Assembly: GCF_030758775.1 (NCBI RefSeq)
Contig: NZ_CP132384.1
Span: 248,001 to 312,000 of the forward strand
Length of the DNA stretch: 64,000 nucleotides
Direction of reading: 5' to 3'
DNA from: Bifidobacterium asteroides
Lineage (GTDB): Bacteria; Actinomycetota; Actinomycetes; Actinomycetales; Bifidobacteriaceae
The notes under the pieces were generated by a model, which saw only the letters and a list, made by a program, of their open reading frames with translations, was not told the origin of the DNA and ran no database searches. Shown one piece after another: positions 27,060 through 35,741 of the stretch (its first letter is position 1; each line of letters opens with the position of its first letter). The position numbers and the translations under genes are program-made.

Positions 27060-28082
27060 CTAGCGTCTCCCGATAGGTTCAGTTTTACTGACAAGCTCTT
27101 TTTGTGTGTCCTCTTTCTTCGGAACATCCTCAACAGACTTTTCCCTCCTGCGTAGGTAGGTGAAGGTGTTCGTGTTGCGAATGTATGATTTCCGGTCGTT
27201 CCTGGCAAGGATATCCAGGATGACGCCAGTGAAGATACCAAGCAGTCCCATCAAGATCAGGAGCACCGAGCAGACCAATGTGGGAAATCGCATGACTACG
27301 CCTGTCCTCCAGAAATCGATGATGACAGAGATCAGAAATCCTAGGCCTAGCGCAGTCAGGATAGATCCGCAGGAACCGAAGAAGGACATGGGCCGATACT
27401 GCCGTATCATTTGGAAAATTGTAGATAGGACCCTCATCCCGTCACCAAAGGTGTTCAGCTTACTGACCGAGCCATGGGGGCGATCTCGGTACTTGACCGG
27501 CATCTCATAAAGACGAAGATTCTTATCAAGGCTTTGGATTGTCATTTCGGTTTCGATTTCGAACCCGGTCGAGAGGATAGGGAAGGTTTTGACATAAGCG
27601 AAGGAGAAAGCCCTAAAACCGGTCATTATGTCGTTGATGTTGGCATGGAAGCACCAGTTAATGGCTCGTCTTACCAGTCTGTTCCCGAAGTTATGGAAAG
27701 GTCGCTTATTCTCTGTGAAATAGGTTGAGCTGAGCCTGTCGCCGATAACCATATCATAGCCATCGATGATTTTCTGGACCATGGCCGGGGCCTGCTCGGC
27801 AGGGTAGGTGTCATCGCCATCCACCATGATATAGATGTCAGCGTCGATGTCGCAGAACATAGCCCTGGTCACGTTCCCCTTACCTTGTCTTGGCTCGTGG
27901 CGGACTATGGCACCATGTGTTTCAGCTATCGAAGCTGTTTCATCAGTTGAATTGTTATCATAGACATAAATGCGTGCTTCGGGTAGATAGAGGCGAAAAT
28001 CGTCGACTACTTTGCCTACTGTGCTGGCTTCGTTGTAGCAGGGTATAAGCACGGCGACATCCATATGGTTCTCGTTCGACAT
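27060..28082 (-). CDS. GT2 glycosyltransferase, polyprenyl-phosphate sugar synthase-like
   Basis: This 340-residue protein has a soluble GT-A domain (VLIPCYNEASTVGKVVDDF; DNNSTDETA; the DXD-type VDGDDTYP; NDIMTGFRAFS) and two C-terminal membrane helices (about residues 235-255 and 270-295). This is the pattern of dolichol/undecaprenyl-phosphate glucosyl- or mannosyltransferases such as the GtrB and DPM1 relatives. It would make a polyprenyl-phosphate-sugar for the GT-C type proteins encoded on both sides. A GTG at 28088 is the alternative start; neither has a strong ribosome site. It is convergent with the DUF6541-like gene with only five bases between stops. Confidence 0.82.
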   Translation of the reverse strand: MSNENHMDVAVLIPCYNEASTVGKVVDDFRLYLPEARIYVYDNNSTDETASIAETHGAIVRHEPRQGKGNVTRAMFCDIDADIYIMVDGDDTYPAEQAPAMVQKIIDGYDMVIGDRLSSTYFTENKRPFHNFGNRLVRRAINWCFHANINDIMTGFRAFSFAYVKTFPILSTGFEIETEMTIQSLDKNLRLYEMPVKYRDRPHGSVSKLNTFGDGMRVLSTIFQMIRQYRPMSFFGSCGSILTALGLGFLISVIIDFWRTGVVMRFPTLVCSVLLILMGLLGIFTGVILDILARNDRKSYIRNTNTFTYLRRREKSVEDVPKKEDTQKELVSKTEPIGRR

Positions 28083-28145
28083 AGGCACAAATGCAAGTAT
28101 AGCTGACGACCGCGTCTTACGTCCTGAGAACCTTGTGGTACTCGC

Positions 28146-29201
28146 TTAGGCCTGCCTTTTAGCTAGTTCGGGGAAGAAAACGCGATTTATGACAGGTATT
28201 TGGTGGAGATAAAGAGCCATTAGTAGATCAAAGATTAGACGGACAGTGAAGATAATCAGAGTCGCTGCGAGCGAGGTAAATTGATTCAGCACTCGTGGGA
28301 TAATGATTTCCCACGGCAAGACGTCGTCCTCTAGGAGATGCACGCAAAGTATGGCCAGTGTGTATCGGCCCAATTTGGCTAGTACTGAATTTATCAAAGG
28401 CAGGTTTGAATCGATCAACTTAGACAGGCCAACCACGCAGACGGTACCGCCTAATGCACCTAGAAACGTCAGAAGGGGAATTTTCCCGTATTGGTTGACT
28501 GCCATGCTGAAGCCGCTAAATCTCCAAATAGATGCCACCCAAGCAATAGAGGGGATGATCCATAGCCAAGGATACTGGATCAAGATTTTCTGCAGATTGA
28601 GTTGATGGGCTAGGTGACCCAGGTAAACGAAAGTGGCGGCAGCCATGCCTGCTTGGATGCTCCAGGGTAGCCAACCTATGTGGGCACTTGTATAGCCTAT
28701 GGCGAAGAAAAGGGCAATCCAGATAAATGTATAGGGGAGGTGTACTGCCAGGTTGACCAAGAGGTGTGCCCAAAAGAGTGCCAAGAGGAACCATATGGCC
28801 CCTATGCTGTGGTGGACAGACCAGAATAATCCGTCTACCGGTGCCCCGGCACCGTAGATAGAAGCCTTGGTCCAGATCACTAGGGAATTCAGGATGGATC
28901 TGTGTAAAGGCAACGCAAGCAGAACATTGCAAATGATCACCATAAATGAGGTCAATCCGTAGGAAACTAGAAGCTCTCTGATTTCCTTGCGCCAGGCAAA
29001 CTTGCTTTCCGGATGGGAAAAGAACCCTGAAAGTGCGAAGAAAAGAGGCATATGAAAAGAAAAACAGCAACTATAAAAAAGAAACGAAACGTGGTCCATG
29101 CTCTCGGGCCTGTTCACATTGAGTGTGCTGTGTCCCAGAATGACAGCAAGGATGGCGAGCCCGCGCGCGATGTCAAAATACCGAACTCTCACCTTTGCCA
29201 T
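28146..29201 (-). CDS. Acyltransferase 3 family membrane protein
   Basis: From ATG 29201 the product has 351 residues and about ten helices. The N-terminus YFDIARGLAILAVILGHS and FHMPLFFALSGFF are the signature of acyltransferase-3 proteins (OafA, WecH and relatives), with the conserved His in GHS and Arg in ARG. The family O- or N-acylates surface sugars using acyl-CoA, usually acetyl or succinyl groups. Location in the glycan locus suggests decoration of the exported polysaccharide. It is divergent from the next large membrane protein. Confidence 0.8.
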   Translation of the reverse strand: MAKVRVRYFDIARGLAILAVILGHSTLNVNRPESMDHVSFLFYSCCFSFHMPLFFALSGFFSHPESKFAWRKEIRELLVSYGLTSFMVIICNVLLALPLHRSILNSLVIWTKASIYGAGAPVDGLFWSVHHSIGAIWFLLALFWAHLLVNLAVHLPYTFIWIALFFAIGYTSAHIGWLPWSIQAGMAAATFVYLGHLAHQLNLQKILIQYPWLWIIPSIAWVASIWRFSGFSMAVNQYGKIPLLTFLGALGGTVCVVGLSKLIDSNLPLINSVLAKLGRYTLAILCVHLLEDDVLPWEIIIPRVLNQFTSLAATLIIFTVRLIFDLLMALYLHQIPVINRVFFPELAKRQA

Positions 29202-29309
29202 ATTCGTTTTTGATGCCTTTCGCGCTCTTTGCATGCATACAGCAGCATCTGACCGCCCGCCTGCCAGCTTGCTTTCGATGGTTGTGCCCTAAGGCTATCA
29301 TGTCGCATT

Positions 29310-31484
29310 ATGCATTTGCCAAGGTCGAAGACTACTTTTTTGGTACGGACTCTGATCCGGCAGCAACTAGTACCCATATTGTGTGTGTTTCTAGCTTTTT
29401 CGGCAGAGGTTTTCATCTTCAATCTGCCTTATTGGTTGACACGTAACGCCATGCCCATCCAGGCTGTCAATGAGGGTCTGGGTCCAGGTTTGGTTCAGAT
29501 AGGGGATGGAAAGGCCAGGGTTACTGACCCTGCGCAGGCTTGGATGGATATTTCAGCCTCTGATCGAATAGAATACTTGTATCTCAATCCGGGCACTGGC
29601 AGGCAGCAACGTAGCTTAAGTTCGGATGCTAAGAGCTTGAGCTGGACTACTAGTACTAAGAAGCCAACCGAGAGCGGCTGGTACCATTCCACAGCCCCTA
29701 TTATGTTCTCTCCTGACAATGAGATGACCAGGTATTCACACATTGGTGGCGGTGCCACTAATGTTCGGTTGATATATAAAGCCAATGTCAATGACACGTT
29801 TACAATCCCCTCTTTCACTGTTAATCCTCGCGTACCTTTTCGCTTATCTTGGCCGAGAGTAGCCCTAGAAGCAGTCTTGGTTTTGCTGATCATCTGTTTC
29901 CGACCGAATTCCCCTCTTTATAGGCGTCGATTGGCCTCTGGAGATATAGTCTGTTGGGCCGGAATGTTTATTCTTCTGATCATCGAAATATGCGCTGTGA
30001 TCAAATTGTGGTTAATAGCCGGTGGTAGCGATACGCCCATCGGGCTTGACCGGCTAGGTAACGGCCAATTCTTCGACAACGGCCAATATAACCATATGGC
30101 TGATGCGCTCATCAACGGTCACGTTGCTTTAGACATGCCGGTCAACAAAGATTTAGCGGCGCTCTCGAACCCCTATGATACTTGGGCGAGGACTCAGATC
30201 GCAGCGACAGGTAGAGATCGGACGCCGATTCTTTTCGATACGGCCTTTAAATCGGGAAAATACTACAGCTATTTCGGAGTACTTCCTGCGCTCTTTATGT
30301 TTGCTCCATTTAAGATGATTACTGGAGCCGAGCTATCGGTGGGCTCTGCCATCTTAATCCTGGCTTTGATTAACACCATAATGTCTATGGTGGTGGCCAT
30401 TCAGATTGCCCGCCTTTTCTCTCGGTCGAAGTCATCTTGCAGTCTGGGTGCAGTTATGTTGATTAGTTGTGCTATTTTCATGGGTCTACAGATCATAAAC
30501 TTAGTGCCGGTGAGACTCTTTTACCAGATTCCTCAGACCATGGCTCGGGCTTTTGTCCTAATAGCTATTTCTTGTTGGGTACAGTCCAAATTGTCAGGTC
30601 TTAATAAGGCTTGGTTGGCTTTGGGTTCTTTGGCAATGGCAATGACCTTGGGATGTCGCCCTCAATTCATGCTGGCTGCTATTGTGGCCATCCCCCTCTT
30701 CTGGGAGGAGATACGCGGTCTTTGGTTGCAGGGACGGACAGGAGTCCGTGGGCTGGCTAGGGAGGCTGGAGTATGGGCCTGTGCCTTATTACCTGTTCTT
30801 CTGGTTTTCGCACCGCTCTTGGCCTATAACAAGGTACGCTTCGGGTCTTATCTGGATTTTGGGTCGAATTATAATTTAACCGGGTTTGATATGCCCAACT
30901 CCAGCCTTCCTTATACCCAGCTTTTCCCTATGATTTTCCTCTATTTTCTGCAGCCCCCTGTCATTTCTACTTTCTTCCCCCTTGTGGCTAAGACACCACA
31001 GCCACTCCCCCTTTGGGCACCCATGCAGAACAGTTATGGCGGTTATCTAACCACTATTGCTCCCTTTGCGTTGATTCTTTTTTTGTTGCCGAAATGGCGT
31101 GTCTGCCTGAAAACGCATCGGGTGAGTTCACTCTGCTGGTTCTTGGGCTTTTATGCTGTAGTCGTTTTCTTTTTCGACGTGCATGCGGTTGGATACGATG
31201 CACGTTATCTTGTGGATTGGGGTTGGGCTTTAATGCTTCTTTTTGCAATGCTGTTTATGTCCATTGACAGTGAGCGGAAAATAGATGTGCCCAAAAACGT
31301 GGTTTCGACTGGTGAAACTGACTGTGCAGAATGTCTTGGAGCATTTACTGAGCTTTCGCGCGTGATGATTGGATTGGTCACAGCTGGAATGGCTCTGGGG
31401 GTTATCCTCAACCTCCTCCAACTTCAAGCTGTTGAGGGAACCTCACTGTGGTGGGATGTCTATTCCTGGTTCCTCTTTGTGTAG
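29310..31484 (+). CDS. Large membrane protein, GT-C glycosyltransferase-like
   Basis: This 724-residue protein has one N-terminal helix and an extracytoplasmic beta-rich domain of about 150 residues (ASDRIEYLYLNPGTGRQQRS region). Ten or more helices follow, beginning near VALEAVLVLLIICF. The loop DNGQYNHMADALINGHVALD resembles the first outer loop of GT39/GT-C enzymes that use polyprenyl-phosphate sugars, and KYYSYFGVLPALFMFAPF matches a pattern common in that group. Substrate is unknown. Together with the DUF6541-like protein and the GT2 synthase it could build an outer-face modification of the polymer. The N-terminus starts MHLPRSKTTFLV; GC is low. Confidence 0.6.
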   Translation: MHLPRSKTTFLVRTLIRQQLVPILCVFLAFSAEVFIFNLPYWLTRNAMPIQAVNEGLGPGLVQIGDGKARVTDPAQAWMDISASDRIEYLYLNPGTGRQQRSLSSDAKSLSWTTSTKKPTESGWYHSTAPIMFSPDNEMTRYSHIGGGATNVRLIYKANVNDTFTIPSFTVNPRVPFRLSWPRVALEAVLVLLIICFRPNSPLYRRRLASGDIVCWAGMFILLIIEICAVIKLWLIAGGSDTPIGLDRLGNGQFFDNGQYNHMADALINGHVALDMPVNKDLAALSNPYDTWARTQIAATGRDRTPILFDTAFKSGKYYSYFGVLPALFMFAPFKMITGAELSVGSAILILALINTIMSMVVAIQIARLFSRSKSSCSLGAVMLISCAIFMGLQIINLVPVRLFYQIPQTMARAFVLIAISCWVQSKLSGLNKAWLALGSLAMAMTLGCRPQFMLAAIVAIPLFWEEIRGLWLQGRTGVRGLAREAGVWACALLPVLLVFAPLLAYNKVRFGSYLDFGSNYNLTGFDMPNSSLPYTQLFPMIFLYFLQPPVISTFFPLVAKTPQPLPLWAPMQNSYGGYLTTIAPFALILFLLPKWRVCLKTHRVSSLCWFLGFYAVVVFFFDVHAVGYDARYLVDWGWALMLLFAMLFMSIDSERKIDVPKNVVSTGETDCAECLGAFTELSRVMIGLVTAGMALGVILNLLQLQAVEGTSLWWDVYSWFLFV

Positions 31485-31578
31485 ATGATCGAGGGTTTTG
31501 ACCTAGGGTTATTATTCGTATGTATGTTTTTCGAATGTAAAGCATGAATTCGGTTGTTGAGACGAGGTGCCTACAGGT

Positions 31579-33450
31579 ATGCCAACCATGAAATTTGCCA
31601 ACATTATTTTGGAGGCCAACCAGAGGTCAGTGTCCTACCCAGACCTTTACTGCCGTTCTGATCAGCCGGTGATTTACGACGATCATGAGGGCGAATGGGC
31701 TATGTACAGGGCGGGGCTCTATGATTTCAACACATACTTCAATTCCTTATCTGTTATGAAGCTTCGGCGTTACACCCGGTCCACTGGGTATACCCTGCAC
31801 CTGGAGCTACGAGGTGCCGACTGCACGGTTATGCAAACCATGGGCGATGCCTTTGCTGTGCACCCTGTGCCCGTCAAGGAGGTCGAATTCCATGTTGAGG
31901 CATCTGATACTTGGCAGGATCTGGATATTCCATTGAAGGTGACAGACGATATGGTCCTGATCGGGTTCAGCATCGAGACTCAGGGGCAGGTTTATATCCG
32001 TAATGGATACTATGCCCTGGATTATGAGGGCGATGAGCGGTCAGTGGAACTGGCCCTGGCTACCACTACCTTTAAGAAGGAGAGCTACATCACTCACAAT
32101 ATTGGTCTTGTTCGTAAAAAGATTGTTGAATCCGGTGAAGACATTGCGGATCACTTCCATATGTATGTCATTGATAATGGCCGTACATTGGATGCTCCAG
32201 CTCTGACCAGCGAACGGATACGGATTATTCCAAATGACAACGTGGGCGGGGCAGGCGGTTTTACCCGGGGAATGTTGGCTGCTATGGATCAGAAACCCAG
32301 GGCCACCAACATCCTGCTCATGGATGATGATGTGGATGTGTCTCCCGAAAGCATCAAGCGGACCTACAACCTTCTGAGAATCCTCAAGCCAGGCTACGAA
32401 AAGGCCATGATCAGTGGTGCCATGCTCAATTATGAGGTAGGCGAGGACCAATGGGAGGACATCGGGTACATGACGCCTGAAGGTACTTTTTCCCCCTGCA
32501 AGCCTGGTCTGCGTCTAGTGCTCTTTGAAGATTTGATTTACAATGAGCTCTTCAAACCCACCAAAGTTATGAAGGCCAATCTTTATGCAGCTTGGTGGTA
32601 CTGCTGCATTCCTCTGTCGGTCATAGACAAGAATGGTTTGCCTCTGCCGTTCTTCGTGCGTTCCGATGATGCAGAGTACGGAATGCGCTGTAAGACGCCC
32701 TTCATTACAATGAACGGTCTGTGTATCTGGCATATGTCCTTCCATGAGCGTTACAACGCCGCCGTAGAACGGTATCAGACAACTCGTAATACAATGATTG
32801 CCCAAGCGACCACCGGGGTCGCCCAGAGTTCTGACTTCATGCGCGAGCTTCATAACAACATTCGGTTGGAGCTGAAGAAGTTCGGTTATCAGAACGCCGA
32901 ACTTTGTTTGGATGCCTTCGAAGATTTTCTCAAAGGGCCAGGTTTCTTCAGCCAAGTAGGGAAGGCGGAAGAGACCTTCCTCCGGGCGAATCGTGTCAAG
33001 GAGCAGCTGGTGGACTTCGATCAGTTGCAGCGACAGCTGGATGCGGATCCGGAAACGAAGGGGCTCAGATTAAATCAAATCGACCGTCAATTGATTGATG
33101 GGAACAAGCCTCGCACCACGCTGGAGCGCTTGGAGGACTATGTAACCGATAATGGGCAGCGCTATCTTAAGACCCAAGGAAAGGGTTATGCAGTCATTCC
33201 TCTGCTTGGCTGGGTTTATCCGGCGGGGGCGATTCGCGGCAAAAACAAACTTATCGTTCTGGATTGGTACAACCGCAAGGGCGCTGTACGTGTTAAAGAT
33301 CCTGAACGGTATGCCAGGATTAAGAAGCGCTATGCCAGGGATTTGCGCTATTATAGGGCCAATATCAAGAGGATTAGCCGCGACTATGCCCATGATCGTG
33401 CACGGCTGACCTCTCAGAGATTCTGGCGCAAATATCTGAAGATGGACTGA
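31579..33450 (+). CDS. GlfT2-like galactofuranosyltransferase A
   Basis: This is a 623-residue cytoplasmic GT2 enzyme. An N-terminal beta-sandwich domain (to about residue 160) precedes the GT-A domain with NDNVGGAGGFTRGML, the metal-binding MDDDVDV near residue 250, AAWWYCCIPLSV, FVRSDDAEYGMR near residue 360 and the IWHMSFHE histidine near 384. Spacing of these motifs matches mycobacterial GlfT2 (Asp256/258, Asp371/372, His396). GlfT2 polymerises beta-1,5/1,6 galactofuranose from UDP-Galf on a lipid-linked acceptor. The C-terminal 200 residues are helical and basic. ATG 31579 and GTG 31567 are both possible starts. It lies directly upstream of the Wzm/Wzt exporter. Confidence 0.8.
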   Translation: MPTMKFANIILEANQRSVSYPDLYCRSDQPVIYDDHEGEWAMYRAGLYDFNTYFNSLSVMKLRRYTRSTGYTLHLELRGADCTVMQTMGDAFAVHPVPVKEVEFHVEASDTWQDLDIPLKVTDDMVLIGFSIETQGQVYIRNGYYALDYEGDERSVELALATTTFKKESYITHNIGLVRKKIVESGEDIADHFHMYVIDNGRTLDAPALTSERIRIIPNDNVGGAGGFTRGMLAAMDQKPRATNILLMDDDVDVSPESIKRTYNLLRILKPGYEKAMISGAMLNYEVGEDQWEDIGYMTPEGTFSPCKPGLRLVLFEDLIYNELFKPTKVMKANLYAAWWYCCIPLSVIDKNGLPLPFFVRSDDAEYGMRCKTPFITMNGLCIWHMSFHERYNAAVERYQTTRNTMIAQATTGVAQSSDFMRELHNNIRLELKKFGYQNAELCLDAFEDFLKGPGFFSQVGKAEETFLRANRVKEQLVDFDQLQRQLDADPETKGLRLNQIDRQLIDGNKPRTTLERLEDYVTDNGQRYLKTQGKGYAVIPLLGWVYPAGAIRGKNKLIVLDWYNRKGAVRVKDPERYARIKKRYARDLRYYRANIKRISRDYAHDRARLTSQRFWRKYLKMD

Positions 33451-33529
33451 AAATTCGCCTTCTGTGAATAGTGTTTCATAGCATGTCAGGCCGAGTGCTG
33501 AAGTATGGTGGTGCGGTCGTCGATAGGAA

Positions 33530-34372
33530 ATGAACGTGAAACAACTTGTGCAAAAGATCAGGGACCGATACGGGTATGCGCTGACCGTGCTGCGCGGCTT
33601 GGTAAAGACTGATTTCAAGCTGCGGTACCAGGGTTCTTTCCTGGGCATCGCCTGGTCGGTACTCAAGCCGCTTATGCTTTTTTGCGTCATGTATCTGGTT
33701 TTTGCCAGATTCCTGCGTATGTCAGACGGAACAGCGACTTATCCGGTTGTCCTGTTGCTGGGCATCAGCTCCTGGCAGTTTGTGACTGAATCCACGAATG
33801 TGGGCCTGCGCTCCGTGGTAGACCGCGGTGACCTTCTGCGCAAGATACATTTTCCTAACTATATCGTGGTAGTTTCAGCCACGATTGGGGCTATGATTTC
33901 CTATGCCATAAACCTTGTTGTGGTTCTTGTCTTTGCTCTTTTCAGCAGGGTTCACTTCACTTGGCGAATCATCTTCCTGCCGATCAATGTGGCTGAGCTC
34001 TACGTGGTCACTCTGGCCATGACGTTGATCATGGCAACCATGTATGTTTACTACCGCGATATCGCCCACATTTGGGAAGTGCTTCAGCAGCTGATTTTCT
34101 ATGCTATGCCCATTATCTACCCCCTGAAGTACGTGACTGATCGTGGGGGCAGGCTGGCCTTTCTGGCTCGGTTGGAGTTGATTAACCCCATAGCCCAATC
34201 CATTCAGGACATCCGCCACAACTTCATTGCGCCGGAGACTCAGCCTACTATATGGAACCAGTTTCACAGCTTTTGGATTATGATGATTCCCTTGGTGATT
34301 ACCCTAGGTCTGCTTTGGTTTAGTATCTGGCTGTTCCGCCGTAACAGTCGCAAATTCGCGGAGGTCATGTGA
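33530..34372 (+). CDS. wzm: Polysaccharide ABC exporter permease
   Basis: This 280-residue ABC-2 type permease has six predicted helices. It opens with an amphipathic segment leading into LVKTDFKLRYQGSFLGIAWS, typical of Wzm/TagG/RfbA proteins, and contains YYRDIAHIWEVLQQLIFYAM and INPIAQSIQDIRHNF in the second half. With Wzt it moves a completed lipid-linked polysaccharide across the membrane. Its TGA overlaps the ATG of the ATPase gene, so the two are coupled. In mycobacteria the homologous pair (Rv3783/Rv3781) exports the galactan and flanks a galactofuranosyltransferase. Confidence 0.9.
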   Translation: MNVKQLVQKIRDRYGYALTVLRGLVKTDFKLRYQGSFLGIAWSVLKPLMLFCVMYLVFARFLRMSDGTATYPVVLLLGISSWQFVTESTNVGLRSVVDRGDLLRKIHFPNYIVVVSATIGAMISYAINLVVVLVFALFSRVHFTWRIIFLPINVAELYVVTLAMTLIMATMYVYYRDIAHIWEVLQQLIFYAMPIIYPLKYVTDRGGRLAFLARLELINPIAQSIQDIRHNFIAPETQPTIWNQFHSFWIMMIPLVITLGLLWFSIWLFRRNSRKFAEVM

Positions 34373-35667
34373 TGTCTAGCGATGATCAAACCTACGAAGA
34401 AGTCCTGCAACGTTATCAGCAGGCACCAGTGGTTCTTTCCGTTGATCATGTTTCCAAGTACTTTAAGCTCCCCACAGAGCAGGCCACTGGTCTCAAACAG
34501 GCATTCATTAACTGGACCAAGGGCATCAAAGGCTATAAGAAGCAGCAGGTTCTTCAGGACATCAGCTTTGAGGTTCATCAGGGGGAGTTCTTCGGCATTG
34601 TCGGGCGTAACGGTGGCGGCAAATCCACTCTACTCAAGCTGATTTCGCAGATTTATTGCCCCGAGCACGGTTCCATCCACGTGGTCGGCAAGCTGGTCCC
34701 CTTCATCGAGCTGGGTGTAGGGTTTAACCCGGAACTGACTGGCCGTGAGAACGTCTACCTGAACGGAGCCCTGCTCGGGTTCACCAGAGATCAAGTGGAT
34801 GCCATGTACGATGACATCGTTGAGTTCGCTGAACTTGATGACTTCATGGACCAGAAACTTAAGAACTATTCCTCTGGCATGCAGGTCCGCTTGGCTTTTT
34901 CCGTGGCCATCAAGGCCCAGGGGGATATCCTGGTTCTGGATGAGGTCCTGGCTGTGGGGGATGAGGCTTTCCAGCGCAAGTGCGATGATTATTTCACTGA
35001 AATCAAGAAAGACCCTACAAAAACTGTCATCCTCGTCACTCATGATATGGGTTCAGTCAAGAAATACTGTACCCGAGCCATGATGATCGCCGACGGGCGG
35101 GTGGAAGCACTAGGAGATCCAGAGACCGTTTCTCATAAGTACACCTTGGCTAATTTGGAAGCTGAGCGTACAGCGGAGCACGAGATGCAGATTCAGCGTG
35201 GGGGCTACGCCAACGGGTTGAACGATCGCTGTCCTATTCTGAGGACCATTCCAGTTTCCCCGCAGGTGAGTGACGGTACTGGCGTTTTCAAGTTCGATGT
35301 CGAGTACCAGTACGACCAGCCAGGTGATTTCTATCTAGCTGTAGCTCTGCACGATATCAGGCGGGGAGGCATTACCTATGATACAGGCCCAAAAACCATG
35401 CGTATGCGCCGCCACGGCCACCAGATTGTTCACTTCGAGCTTCCGCTGAACGTTTTTAACAATGGTGAGTTCCGTTTGATTACGTCTTTGCGCACTCCCA
35501 ATCCCAACGATCCTCATGGGACGGACGCTGTGGGGGTGGCGCTGGACGAGAACGCCTGTGACTTTGTTATACGAAATAAGCGGAATGGAGAGTATGCTCT
35601 CCTCAGCGATCGGGCACTGACCATAGCTGCCCTGGACCCTGACCAGGTGGACGAAGTGGATGGGTGA
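34372..35667 (+). CDS. wzt: Polysaccharide ABC exporter ATPase with C-terminal domain
   Basis: This is a 431-residue protein. The ATPase domain (about residues 20-265) has Walker A GRNGGGKSTLLK, signature YSSGMQVRLAFS and Walker B ILVLDEVLAVGDEAF, and includes the LGVGFNPELTGRENV segment of O-antigen-type ATPases. A further 150 or so residues (FKFDVEYQYDQPGDFYLAVA, ALDENACDFVIRNKRNGEYA) form a beta-rich tail like the Wzt carbohydrate-binding domain. In enteric O-antigen systems that domain recognises the non-reducing-end cap and couples chain termination to export. ATG 34372 shares bases with the Wzm stop; an upstream GTG 34369 is less likely. Confidence 0.9.
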   Translation: MSSDDQTYEEVLQRYQQAPVVLSVDHVSKYFKLPTEQATGLKQAFINWTKGIKGYKKQQVLQDISFEVHQGEFFGIVGRNGGGKSTLLKLISQIYCPEHGSIHVVGKLVPFIELGVGFNPELTGRENVYLNGALLGFTRDQVDAMYDDIVEFAELDDFMDQKLKNYSSGMQVRLAFSVAIKAQGDILVLDEVLAVGDEAFQRKCDDYFTEIKKDPTKTVILVTHDMGSVKKYCTRAMMIADGRVEALGDPETVSHKYTLANLEAERTAEHEMQIQRGGYANGLNDRCPILRTIPVSPQVSDGTGVFKFDVEYQYDQPGDFYLAVALHDIRRGGITYDTGPKTMRMRRHGHQIVHFELPLNVFNNGEFRLITSLRTPNPNDPHGTDAVGVALDENACDFVIRNKRNGEYALLSDRALTIAALDPDQVDEVDG

Positions 35668-35741
35668 TTCCCGTCTTCGTGCTCGGGATAGGATGATTTT
35701 GAGACGATTCGGCGGCTGTGCCGCGGGAAGGTATTTGACCC

